Below, piece by piece: positions 24,901 to 37,081 of a stretch of DNA of 64,000 bases. The position numbers and the translations under genes are program-made. Each line of letters starts with the position of its first letter. Position 1 is the first letter of the stretch. The stretch is from assembly GCA_958450325.1 (NCBI GenBank), contig OY288243.1:66634606-66698605 (forward strand), given 5' to 3'. Source of the DNA: Agrostemma githago (taxonomy: Eukaryota; Streptophyta; Magnoliopsida; Caryophyllales; Caryophyllaceae). The notes beneath the pieces are model-generated. The model had not been told where the DNA came from. It ran no database searches and saw nothing but the letters and a program-made list of their open reading frames with translations.

Positions 24901-25373
24901 CTTAAACATGACTAATCAGTGAAGAAAAGAAGCATAACATTAAAATTAGGGTTACTCAAATTTCAAATTAGGGATTACGGTTCTGAATATGCTAAATTGA
25001 CAGTATGATTTACTTGGACTGAAGAGATATAATGGAGATGAAGAAATGGAGGTGCTTTCGACGGAGATTCTTGAAACGAAGATTCTTGATTCTTGAGATT
25101 TGATGATGGATAACTGAAGAGAGGAGTTTCGTGGAGTAGTGAAGAGATGGGTTGGAGAGAGTAATCAATTGTAAGCAGAGTAATCAATTGTGGTGGGAAA
25201 ACAGAGGGTGAGAAAAAAGAGATGCATGGAAAACGTAAACATTCATTTTATTTTTTTTTAAAAATAATTATATATATAAACAAATCTAAGCCATCCATCT
25301 CTATTTAATCTGACGGCTGAGATTGAGACTTAGGACCTTACATATATAAGTGGACCTTATATGATCTCCTTTC
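21922..25373. mobile_element. TIR element with TGAAGTTTC arrays and broken Ulp1-type gene
   Basis: The left end GAGAGGGGTTCTAATAAGGG and the right end, read inward, GAAAGGAGATCATATAAGGT align. The internal motif is TGAAGTTTCA / TGAAGTTGTGA, dense at 23400-24000, where it replaces most of the Ulp1-type gene interior. The left part (21950-22990) carries AACTTCAGTTCCATTCC motifs and no clear gene. Confidence 0.75.
23027..24550 (-). pseudogene. Internally deleted Ulp1-type gene with Ser in place of catalytic Cys
   Basis: Exon-like segments on the minus strand are as follows. 24550-24341 (RCRGQRLTRVIANLNNRQK, then SSGFSGLLDFKIS) and 24335-24035 (FDDGSHVFWASEFKEF, then KHDVHDYFLLPRGSHELDL) match the N-terminal domain of the gene at 5178-10777. 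23319-23027 (SNVINQKESGLFTMM to YTSRRK, stop) matches its last exon. A small indel around 24335 breaks the frame (KIS must pass to PLQYVPHFLKAF). The exons carrying the protease His and Asp are absent, replaced by TGAAGTT arrays. The Cys position reads Ser (KESG), as in module 2 of the intact gene. Confidence 0.75.
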
Positions 25374-25469
25374 TACACACATGTATATATATATTTATAT
25401 ATATGTATATGTATATATATACATATATGTATGTATGTATGTATGTATGTGTATGTATATGTATGTGTA

Positions 25470-25505
<36 letters not shown>

Positions 25506-25553
25506 TGTATGTATGTATGTATGCATACATACATACATACATATATATATATA
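25374..25553. repeat. TA and GTAT microsatellite block
   Basis: (TA)n mixed with long GTAT runs that switch to ATAC near 25523 (GTATGTATGCATACATAC), giving a perfect palindrome of simple repeats. Open frames on both strands here are artefacts of the 4-bp period. Confidence 0.95.
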
Positions 25554-27994
25554 GAAGTGGGATCAGGTGAGTCCACTTATATATTTTGAGTCCGTGAGTC
25601 CTCATCTTAGCCTTTGATTTAATTACAGATTAATGGTAAAGATTTGTTTTGTCAATTAAGGAAATAACTGACAAAATCTTTGTAAATATTTCATTTTTCT
25701 CTCTCCTCTCTAATTATATAATCAAATCTTCTCTCCTATTAATTCTTTTTTCCACTGATCTTCTTTCTCTCACACAACACATCTATTCAAAATTATTTTT
25801 TTTCAATTCACAAATCCTCCCGCATAACTTACTCTCCGTTTTGACGCTGTTTATTTTAACTCATAGATTGTGTTACTTTGACTCATACAATGTGTTACTG
25901 TAATTCATGAACTATGTTACTCTAACTCGTAAAATCTGTTCCGTTGCATAATAGTCTCTTGCATACACATGAGTCATTCCAATTAACCAAAAGAATAATG
26001 TTTGTTTTTATTAAGGATATTCCAAAACAAAAATTGATACAAGAGTTCCAACTGAATCAACTTCATTACAATTCCAATGTTTCACATCTATTACTCATAA
26101 TTTGTGTTATTGTAACGCATTAAGTATGTTACTCTAACGAATAACGTATGTTACTCTAACGAATAATGTATGTTACTCTAACAATATACTGTCCTACTTA
26201 GAATTCTGCTTCTTCATCCTCCTCGTCCTCTTCTTCATCATCATCGTCAGAAGTTTTGATTTAATCTAACCATCGCGCCATCTTTTTGTTGTGGACCTTC
26301 TCACAACGAATCCACAAGCCAATGCGTAGATTTTATAGAAGTTTACTGACTCATCCACGTCCTTGAAGATCTGCCATATGTATGGAGGAAACCTTCACTC
26401 GCATCCCTACATCATTCATGTGCTTTTGCGTCTACTGAAACACAATAACAATGCCAATAAACGTGGCGAAAAAGAAACAATCAAAACTTGAAATATGGAT
26501 TAAAGTAACAGATGGCAAGAATTAAAGTAACAGATGAAGTGCATTGAAGTAACACTGGATTCAATTAACAGAGGATACTACTAAAAACAACTGAAATAGC
26601 GTCGGAAAGGTTGCGTCGGATTTATTATCCGGATGCTTATACACCAGGTATAAAGTAACAGAGGTCAGACATTAAAGTAACAGATAGTGTGAATTAAAGT
26701 AACAGATAATGTTCATTAAAATAACATCAGGTACAGGTTAGTGCAAAAAATTCATATAATGATCAGAAATGAGAGTATTACGCAGTATCTACCTTTGAAT
26801 GAGGGCGATACTCTTTGATATTGTTTCCTATTTTGAAGTCAATAATCTCCCATAATTATAGGAAACAATATCTTTCATTTTTATTTTTTATTTTTTTTTA
26901 TATGGCGGTATTCTAAATTTTTTTGTCACTCCAATGCATTACAGTAACAGATGAAAAGAACTAAAGTAACAGATGAAGTGCGTTAAAGTAACATTAGATT
27001 CAATTAACATTATGTGCATTAAAATAACAGGGGTTAGCCATTAAAATAACAGATTGTGTATATTAAAGTAACACAGTATGTGCGTTACAATAACTCCATA
27101 TATTTGTTCGTGCGTAAAATTCATATAATGATTATACCTTCAATAATATGCAGTTTCCATACTGTAAACTTTAAAAATCTAATAATATGGAGCATCCTAA
27201 TGACGCGTTTTCAGTATAAATTAGAAACCAAATACTCACCGTTTGTGTATTCGACGATTTGCATATCCTCCATCGAATGAGAAATTTCAGCGTCACGAGG
27301 AAGAAGATAAATGATTGAACGTGTTATTGAGTGGGTTGATTGAACGTAAGTTGCAACCGCGTGAAGAAGATGAATGATTGAATGTGATAAAATGAAATGA
27401 ATAATATTAACAAAAAAAATCTGTAAACAATATCGAAAACTCACCATTGTTGTACTCAACAGTTGATGAAGATGTCGCGATCATTGAATTCATAGAATGG
27501 GATGTCGAGCACAAATTGATGGGAATCATTTTTTTTAGGTTTGATGATGATGAACGTAGTAATGTGAATGAATGAATAAAGTGATTTACTGTTTCCTAAA
27601 ATTATGGGCAGTTACTCTTTTTATTTGTTTCCTATTTTGTTGGCAATCACGTCCCACCATTATAGGAAACAATATCTTTTTAATTATTATTTTAATACGG
27701 CGGTTTCATATATCCCAATGACTCTCTAATGCGCTACAATAACAGATGTTAATAACTAAAGTAACAACTTCGATGAATTAAAGTAACAGACCATAAAAGT
27801 AATAGAAGTTTGTCATTAAAATAACAGACACTCTACACTAAAGTAACACAGTATGTGAACTAAAATAACCCAATATCTTTATAATTTAGTATGTAGTTCA
27901 ACGTAGAAAAGTAGAAACTAATAATTTAGTATCATCTTAATGACTCCCACTATTATGAGGGACTAAATACTTATGAGGGACTCATAAGAACCTA

Positions 27995-27997
<3 letters not shown>
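25554..27997. mobile_element. TIR element with TTAAAGTAACAG arrays, deletion derivative
   Basis: The left end GAAGTGGGATCAGGTGAGTC and the right end, read inward, GAGATAGGTTCTTATGAGTC are related. Left flank (TA)n, right flank (CT)n/(CA)n. Inside are arrays of ATTAAAGTAACAGATG and TATGTTACTCTAACG. It retains terminal parts of a FAR1-type gene on -. It is a relative of 16949-19270 in the opposite orientation. Confidence 0.8.
26198..27493 (-). pseudogene. FAR1-type transposase remnant fused to its acidic tail
   Basis: On the minus strand: first exon from ATG 27493 (MNSMIATSSSTVEYNNG, then GTGAGT donor); a second short exon near 27275-27238 (MEDMQIVEYTNG, GTGAGT); and a segment near 26375-26270 reading IFKDVDESVNFYKIYALACG then FVVRRSTTKRWRDG. 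That last part is the FAR1 DNA-binding start (compare FRSLEEGINFYKMYSLRCGF at about 1390). It is followed directly by an acidic tail SDDDDEEEDEEDEEAEF and TAA at 26200-26198. The transposase core has been deleted, leaving DNA-binding start plus tail, with a stop between them. Confidence 0.65.
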
Positions 27998-28028
<31 letters not shown>

Positions 28029-28030
28029 TA

Positions 28031-29205
<1,175 letters not shown>

Positions 29206-29208
<3 letters not shown>

Positions 29209-30126
29209 GTGGGTTCAGATGAGTTCTCATTATTTTTTGAGTCCGTAAGTCTTAATCTAAGCCATTAAAACTTAATAGATTAAAATGATAGAAGATTCAT
29301 CCATTAAGTATTTAATTCAATAGTAAGTATTTAAGGCAATAACATCCAACAAAATAGGAAACATAATCAGTATTCAATATTCATGTGAAACAGTGAAAGA
29401 CATATCTATTAGAGTAACACGTTTTTAACATTGAAGTAACACAAAATATCTATTAGAGTAACACGTTTGTAGCGTTGGAGTAACAAAAAATATCTATTAG
29501 AGTAAACGTTTGTAACGTTGGAGTAACACAAAGTATCTATTAGAGTAACACGTTTGTAACGTTGGACAAAAAATATCTATTAGAGTAAACGTTTGTAATG
29601 TTGGAGTAACACAAAGTATCTATTAGAGTAACACGTTTGTAACGTTGAAGTAACATTATTATATGTTGAGTTATAATAATTCTGTTATGTGCTGAGAGCA
29701 TATAACTCTGAAATCAATGTAAGCATATTTGCATGATGATCGTTGCAGTAACACTAAACTTTATCCAGAATAACAGTTCTATATAATAAGAGTAACACAA
29801 AATAAATTAAAGAGAGAAGAAGAGATGCGATAAATTTTATTTTTTAGTTCTATATAATAATGATTCAAATTTTTTAAAATGAAAATCATGATACGTGTCT
29901 GTGAGAAGAGAGATAATAATTATTTTTGATAGGGGGAAGATTAAATGATGAGTAAATTAAGAAGAGAGGGGGGGGGGGGGGGGGGGGGGGGGTGAATGAG
30001 ATATTTACCAAATGTAGTCACTTGCTTTAATTATCCAAACAAATCAGAATCATTCATCTATTCTAATCTAAAGGTGGAGGTGAGGGCTCATGGACTCAAT
30101 TATGAGAAGTGGACTCACTAGATCCC

Positions 30127-30131
<5 letters not shown>
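29206..30131. mobile_element. TIR element with TTAGAGTAACACGTTTGTAA arrays
   Basis: The left end GAGGTGGGTTCAGATGAGTT pairs with the right end, read inward, AAAGAGGGATCTAGTGAGTC, with (TA)n on both sides. Inside is a tandem array (29400-29660) of ATCTATTAGAGTAACACG / TTTGTAACGTTGGAGTAACA, unit about 55-60 bp with two motif copies. It also holds a 25-base G run. No coding sequence. Confidence 0.82.
29968..29992 (+). repeat. Run of 25 G
   Basis: An uninterrupted G homopolymer inside the TIR element at 29206-30131. Length is likely to vary between individuals or reads, and an assembly artefact is possible. Confidence 0.85.
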
Positions 30132-30208
<77 letters not shown>

Positions 30209-30562
30209 GGTGTACATAGTTATAATTTGAGTGTATATAACAATTATTTTACTGTATATATTGAATTCTTAAGTGTATATATATATATAGTGAGTTTAAT
30301 AGCGTATATAATGAGTTCTTTAGTATATATATATAACAGTTATTTTGATGTATGTTCCATTGTTTTAGGTTATTTCAGTGTATATATATGTTGATTAATT
30401 GGTGTACATTGTAACCATTTGGGTGTATATATAACAATTATTTTACTGTATATATATTAAGTTATATACACCCATTTATATACACACACTTAAGAACTTA
30501 ATATATATACAGTAAAAAATTTGTTATATACACCCAAATTGTTACCATGTACATCCATTAAT

Positions 30563-30596
<34 letters not shown>

Positions 30597-31190
30597 TGAA
30601 ATAACCTAAAACAATGGAACATACATCAAAATAACTGTTATATATATACACTAAAAAACTCATTATATACGCTATTAAACTTACTATATATATACACACA
30701 CTTAAGAATTCAATATATACAGTAAAATAATTGTTAAATATATACACTCAAATGGTAACTATGTACACCAATTAACAACATATATACACTGAAATAATTG
30801 TCATATGTACTTAATTACTCCGTATATGATTATTTGATATAGTAGAATTGTTATATACACTAAAACAATTATTATGTACACTGAAATTGTTTTTATATAT
30901 ACACCAATTTGCCTTTAATATAAACAAAAATAATTAATATATTTTTTTTTCGGTTTTTCGGAATTTTCCTTCGGGAAAAAATTTGATATAAAAATGTGTT
31001 TTTTTTTCGAAAAAAAAGGAAAAAAAAACCGAAAAAGGAATTGATTCCTTTTTTGATTTTTTTTTTCTGGAAAAAAATTTCTATGTATGATTTTTTTGTT
31101 TTAATCTTAGCCTTTAATTTGATTTTAATCTAATGGTTGAGATTTGGTCTCAATAGGTGCGGCGAGTTGAGGTGTCTCAAAGGATCCTAT
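30132..31190. mobile_element. Rearranged relative of the GTTATATACAC element, with (TA)n
   Basis: After a (TA)n tract (30132-30203) the sequence at 30204-30560 carries the family motifs in one orientation (GTGTATATAACAATTATTTT), and 30595-31190 carries them in the other. An intervening (TA)n at 30565-30595 forms the centre. The right terminus is clear (GAGGTGTCTCAAAGGATCCT, near 31190) and matches 21895 and 61652. It is best read as two copies, or one fold-back copy, with the left end lost. Confidence 0.65.
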
Positions 31191-31347
31191 ATATAATTTT
31201 TTCAACCAAAAGAAACAAACCTTCAGGAAATACTCATTATATAATTATAATTAAATATAAGTACAGCAAAAATGCTCTCTAGGGAAAATTCCCCCCGCGC
31301 CTCCCCTTGAAGATAAGGATCAGGATCGGTCCACAAAAAAGTGCAAG

Positions 31348-32910
31348 ATGTTCAATACAAATTCCGATAATTCTCATATGGAAGATGATCTCCCTCTGAC
31401 TGAACTGAGAAAGTCGTATAAGGCGACACTGAATAGAGGCGTTGCACGCATAGCTTCTATAGGGCATGATAAATGGACTACCATAACTAATAACATGGAG
31501 TATGAAGAGGACTCAGACTCTGAGGAGTTGGAGAAGAATGAGGAAGAAGACTCCATTTGCCCCACTATTTTCCTTACCCGAGAAGGAAAATGGAGGATCC
31601 GTCAACAATGGCGAGATACCCTTATCATCAAAATGTTTGACAAAAACATCGGATACCACACCTTGTTACGCCAAATCAAGAAGAAATGGGGGCTCAAAAG
31701 CGGGCTCATGCTAACGGACATAGGATGCGCATACTATGTTGCCCGATTCACCAATAAAGATGACTTTGAATTTGTGTTAACACAAGGACCTTGGATGATT
31801 GGGGATCATTATCTCACCATTAGAAGATGGATTCCTAACTTTATAGCCATGGAGGCCCCCATCCAGTACCTTACAACATGGATCAGTATTCCGCAATTGT
31901 CCATCGAATACTACCATGAAGAGGTATTAAACAAGATTGGCAACAAAATCGGAGGAATGGTTCGCATAGACCACACAACTGCTAATGCCAAGCGTGGACA
32001 ATTCATCCGTATGAGTTTCGAGGTAGATTTGTCGAAGCCTCTACTTTCTAAATTCAGGCTAAATGGTCGGGCATGGCAAATTCAATACGAAGGTCTTCGC
32101 TTAATATGCTACAAATGTGGAAAGCTCGGACACGGGATTGATAAATGCCCGAGCTTTCCCACGAACAATGAGCAAATTGAAGTTCCTTGACAGACTAAGA
32201 ACATTCCTCCAATTGAGGCCGAGGTGCACAAAAACGTGGAACCCATCTATGGGTCGTGGATGCACGTTAAAAAACTGGTCTGTAAACGACTTAATAAAGG
32301 CAATGCAGAGGTGGGGGATGGGACCAACCAGAACAAACCGGAGGGTAACTCGGTTATTCAGGTCAAAGCAAAATCAGCTGCAGCCACTATTCATGGGTGA
32401 AGATTTTCAGAACTGCCCATTGAGGGCGACATGGTTATGGACGTACAACAGGCCAACCTTAGCATCCTACGATAAGGACAACCCATTCCTAAGGCCTTCA
32501 TAATTGACCCGATCCAACCTAATGGGTCAGATCCTTTAAACCCTATCACAAAGATCCCAATACTGGAAAATATTGAAGAAGCCAACTCATTAGACAATAT
32601 TGTGATATCTTTGGAAGGTAATCCCATAAATATAAATATCCCTGTAATCAAGGAGCATAATTATAGGGAACATGAAACCAATTTGGTTAAAGATTCTATC
32701 TTAACGCCGTCTACTAAGCATAATATTCTTAATCCCACCAAGTTAGGTAACGGTAATAACAAAGATATCCCTGTGGTTAATAATTCCTCCAATGCTGGAA
32801 ACTCACCTTGATTTACCAACTCTGATCGTCTGAATATTTTGCCTCCCACCGGAAAAGAAAAATCACGTCGGTCACTAGACAACCCTCGGGTAATCCGACC
32901 CCTAGTCTGA
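31348..32910 (+). pseudogene. LINE ORF1 (DUF4283, CCHC zinc knuckle)
   Basis: The first 280 codons are open: acidic N-terminus, a DUF4283-type domain (EFVLTQGPWMIGDHYLTIRR, then TTWISIPQLSIEYY) and a CCHC knuckle, CYKCGKLGHGIDKC, near 32108-32150. The LINE-typical segment EPIYGSWMHVKKL follows after the TGA at 32188, so the original ORF was longer. Several further stops (near 32398, 32463 and 32812) interrupt the rest. ORF1 proteins bind LINE RNA. This copy cannot make a full product. Confidence 0.8.
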
Positions 32911-33269
32911 AAACTCACTACCCCCACACCCATATCATTTCACTCCCTCTCTCCATCTCGCTCCGTCCGATAACTTACTACCCGATTTTGTCAGCTACCG
33001 AGACGAATTCTGTACCCCAAATGCAAACCCCCCTGTTGTTTCTGAGCTCCCAGATGAGCCAGGGGATGTTAGCGGAAGCAATGGCACCATCCTTGTTTCC
33101 AACACAAGAGTTGAGCCTCAGGTGGCAACTTTGCCAAAGCCCTTGGACCAGCCCATTGATGGGCCCTTCCTGTAATCAGGTACCCCCGATGCCAGCCTTA
33201 CCCACTAACGTTTTGATGATGCAGAACTCTATTACAACTCATCATAATAACCTTGTGGGAATAAACCTT

Positions 33270-35797
33270 ATGACATGGAATATTCAAGGAGTGGCTAGCA
33301 CGCCATTTATGTCTATGCTCAAGGAGTTAATTCGCGTGCACAAACCAACTGTTCTTGCTCTAGTTGAAACGAGAATTAGTGGGACAACAGCCAGTAGAGT
33401 TTATGAGCGGCTCAATTTCAATGGACGTACTCGTGTTGAAGCGGAAAGGTTTAGCGGGGGAATTTGGCTTTTTTGGCACCCGGAACAAGTAACCATTCAA
33501 CCTATAATCCTCCACCGATATCACATCTCCATTGAAATCACGAGAGTAGGGGAAGTCCCGTGGTTGTTCTCGGCCATTTATGCTCGTCCGGATCCCTCTT
33601 TGAGAGAAGAATTATGGTCTAAAATAGAAGATTTTACCCAGACACACGACGGTCCATGGCTGGCAATGAGCGATTTCAATGATACTCGATATCTACATGA
33701 GCGCAATGGCAATAACAATAACATGAGACGGCGGTGTGCTAAATTTAACAAATGGATTGAGACTAACGGTTGGCTCGATATTGATTACACTGGACCAAGC
33801 TATACTTGGACAAGAGGTCACACACCAGAAACTCGACAATGGGCCCGTCTTGACAGAGCCATCTGAAACTCGGCATGGAGGCTCATGTTTGCAGAAGGAT
33901 CTATGCGTCATTTAGTTCAAAACCAATCGGACCATTGTCCCATTATTGTGAGCACGAATGGATTTGCCCCCATTCCTCAAATCCTACGGCCTTTTCGATT
34001 CCAAGCAGCATGAATGTGTCACGAAAGATTTTCGGAGTTTGTTTCAGCTCGTTGGCGTAATGATCAACCGTTCTCCCCCTTTATTCACCAGTTTGCGAGT
34101 GAACTACAAACATGGAATAAGCGGACTTTCCATAATATTTTGAGAGAAAACGGAGTTTGCACCGTCGACTACTAGGAAGTCAGACGAAAATCTCTAGAGG
34201 AGGTCCGGCACATCTACTGAAATTAGAAAATCGACTCAAATCTGAGCTTGATTGCACACTTCAAGAGGAAGATCAGAGTTGTTATGGTTCCAGAATCACG
34301 TATGGAAGCTATATGTGATCGAGATCGCAATACTCGGTTCTTTCACCTTAGTACCATCATACGACGCAAACAAAACCGAATTGAGGGACTCCAAGATAAT
34401 GAAGGTAACTGGGTTTGGAACAACAGAGCAGTTAAAGACACAGTTATGCGTTACTTTAAGTCTCTTTTTACTGTTTCTGTGCTTCGAGTTGACATGGAGC
34501 GTCTCACGATTGGGATATTTCCAGAACGCACAACCATGGAAAAATTCAAGTTGGATCGTGATTACACCGTGAGTGAAATTCAAGGTGCATTGAACCAAAT
34601 GGCACTGTATCGAGCCCCGGGACCCGAGGGATTCCAGGCCTTATTTTACCAATCTCAATGAAATGTCGTTTCACCGAGTTTGTGTAAACTTGTAATCCAA
34701 GCCCTTCACGAACAGATCTTTCCGACCGACCTTGGAAAGACATTCTTAGCTCTTATCCCGAAGGTGGAACACCCACAATCGGTGACACAATTTCGGCCAA
34801 TTGGTCTCTGTAATGTTTCATACAAAATCATAACAAAGATGCTAGTGAATCGTCTCAAAGGTGTCTTGCCAATACTTATTAGTCCGATGCAGACTAGTTT
34901 CGTCCCAAGTAGACAAAGAACCGACAATATCATTATTGTACAGAATGTTCTACACAAACTCAGGTCAAAGACGGGAAAGAAAGGTTATATGGTGCTGAAA
35001 CTTGACCTTGAAAAAGCCTATGATAAGCTCGAGTGGCCGTTTATTAACCATACTCTACGTGATATGAACCTCCCGGATCGTATGGTGCGTACAATTATGA
35101 AATGCATTACTTCGACTAGTCTCAATGTGTTGTGGAATGGTGAACGCACAGAGTCTTTTATCCCGACCTGGGGTATCCGGCAATGGGATCCCCTCGTTTG
35201 CTATGCAAATAGCTAGGTTACCACGTTCAATTTGTGATGACCTAGACAAAACCTCAAGATGGTTCTTGTGGAGTGGATCGAAGAATAAAAAAGGAGTTCA
35301 CTATGTTTCATGGGACATGGTAACAAACAGTAAAGAAGGTGGAGGACTCGGACTCCGCTCCATGAGACAAGTTAACACTGCATTTATGCCTAAACTCGGT
35401 TGGCATTTGCTCTCTGAACCGAATGCATTATGGGCACGAGTTCTGCGACAAAAATATTCCAAAAGACATTGTGACATGGACATGTTTGGTGAACGGAACA
35501 ATAGCTCCAATGTTTGAAAAGGTATTGTTGAGGGCTTCTCGACCCTCAAAATGGGCCTGAGTTCGTCGATTGGCAATGACCGAAAGACGATGTTCTGGAC
35601 GCATTGTTGAGCCACGTGTAAACCACTTGAGGAATTCGTAACACTGGATATTTCGACACACTTACAAGATGCCACCGTGGATAAAATTTGGATACTGAGA
35701 CGGGTTGGAAACTAAATTTATGTGCTGACCTCCTGGAAAACGACATACTCCGCACTATTGCCTCATTTGAAGTAGTATCGGATGCCGATAAGGATGA
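33270..35797 (+). pseudogene. LINE ORF2: endonuclease and reverse transcriptase lacking its YADD region
   Basis: The EEP endonuclease begins at MTWNIQGVASTPFM and is recognisable to LDRAI at 33866 (VLALVETRISG, WLAMSDFNDTRY, SYTWTRGH). The fold-typical ending DHCPIIV follows out of the main frame. RT motifs present: FRPIGLCNVSYKIITKML, SFVPSRQRTDNIIIVQN, VLKLDLEKAYDKLEW. At about 35190 the GIRQWDPL motif jumps straight to IPSFAMQIARLPRS. The YADD-bearing palm and the thumb, usually around 200 residues, are therefore deleted, probably through GGGATCCC/CCTCG similarity. Several stops and frameshifts add to this. It is inactive. Confidence 0.85.
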
Positions 35798-36500
35798 TCT
35801 GCGTTCAATTGCCTCTATATCAACAATTTCGTTATTGTATTACAAATCAGCAATTTCGCAATTTGTTAAACCTTAACCAAATTTAATTTGAAAATCAGGT
35901 ATTTCATACGTGGAAATTAGATTTCGTGGAAATTAGATTTCACACAAATTAAATTTGTTGTTGAATCATGTTTTATGCAGAAGTTGAACGAAGAAGTTGA
36001 ATGCAGTAGCGGAAAAAATTGAACGAAGAAATCGGGTATTTCGTTTGCTTCAATTTTGTGTTCAATTTCGTTTACTAAATATTATGGTTCAATGATTTCG
36101 TTATCAATTCTAGGGTTTCTGATTGTATTGGATATCGCCTATTTCGTAATCTGTTTTTAATTTAGTGTTCTGTTTCGTGTTCTGTATTCTATTTAATTTC
36201 GGGTTCAATTTTGATTCAATTGTTGAATATCGATGTTAGCTTTGAATAATAAATTTGTTAGGTTTATTGTCGTTCAATTTTGCTTCTTTGTTTGGTTTCG
36301 TTCTCGGTATTGAATGTTGATGCTTGCATCAATTGGTGAATGTCCTTTCATTCTGGGAACCGTTGCTGCTATATTTCAAAGCCATATAGAACAGATGAAT
36401 TGTGTTATTAACACTTGAATATGAACAATGAAATATTTGAATGTGAACATTGAAATAACTACATGCTATTTCATAGCATGAATTTCTGTATTTGGTACAT

Positions 36501-36640
36501 TACTTTAGACCAATTCCGTGTTACTTTAAGCACTTTTTGTGTAACTTTAAGCTTGTGTGGCTAAAAGTCCTAATCCTAGCCACACAAGCTTAATATTACA
36601 CAAAAAATGCTTAAAGTTACACGGAATGAGTCTAAAGTTA
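36501..36640. repeat. Long hairpin (about 63-bp arms)
   Basis: 36501-36563 and 36577-36640 are inverted copies separated by 13 bases. The inner 17 bp (TTAAGCTTGTGTGGCTA) are perfect and the rest has a few mismatches. The same hairpin recurs in the other two element copies at about 40767-40905 and 45209-45348. Confidence 0.9.
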
Positions 36641-36754
36641 CACTTTTTCACTTCACCACCATCCATCGAAAAACTAAATTTATGCATCTTTAACCCATAA
36701 TTTGGTAACTTCATTCCTTAACTTTGTAACTTTATACTAAAACCCAGAACTTTA

Positions 36755-36900
36755 AAAGTTGTCGCCGGCGACGTGTGCTGGTCATGGTGGTCGCCGAAGA
36801 TGTGGTGGTCGCCGGCAACGTGGTGGTCTTCAGTGACGTGGTGGTGGTCGCCGGTGACGTGGTGGCACCGAAGTGGTGGTCGCCGCATGGGCAGTGGTGG
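36755..36900. repeat. GC-rich GTGGTGGTCGCCGG repeat
   Basis: A short imperfect array based on GTCGCCGGCGACGTGGTG in otherwise AT-rich DNA, also at about 41025-41170 and, inverted, 44960-45090. The His/Asp-rich or Trp-rich frames on either strand come from the triplet-like period and are not taken as genes. Confidence 0.75.
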
Positions 36901-37081
36901 CAGCAATAGTGTTGAGTGGTGGCGGTTGATGGTGTTAGGTGATAAGGTAGGAGAGAACTAATTTTTTCTTTTTTGAAAAATAAATAAACATTGTAGTATC
37001 TCAACCATCCACCTCAAGTTGATCCAAGTGCTAACAATAATACTTACGGACTTATAGATTGTCTTAGCCTTATGTGAACCT

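Larger units (their letters stand above)
31200..35797 (+). mobile_element. L1-type LINE, decayed and internally deleted
   Basis: ORF1 (DUF4283 plus zinc knuckle), endonuclease and reverse transcriptase remains follow one another on +. The 5' end lies somewhere between 31190 and 31340, and no target-site duplication could be defined. The 3' end is missing: at 35797 the RT-downstream reading (SDADKDDL) passes into the neighbouring element at the shared bases GATCTGC. Confidence 0.85.
35798..37081. mobile_element. 1.69 kb TIR-type element, copy A (5' truncated)
   Basis: Nearly identical to 40070-41346 and, inverted, to 44768-46040. It lacks the first 400 bp of the complete copy, replaced by the LINE at a GATCTGC junction. 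The right terminus, read inward, is AGGTTCACATAAGGCTAAGA, next to (TA)n. It contains the long hairpin at 36501-36640, AAAGTTACAC-like motifs and a GC-rich repeat. No credible protein. Confidence 0.85.

Noticed and set aside
25357..25605. Tyr/Ile/His- or Cys/Val-rich frames on both strands
   Set aside because: Products of GTAT/ATAC and TA microsatellites.
36718..37004. His/Asp-rich and Trp-rich frames over the GC-rich repeat (also at 40983-41282 and 44832-45134)
   Set aside because: All frames on both strands are open because of the triplet-like repeat. Sequence differs between the copies without coding constraint.
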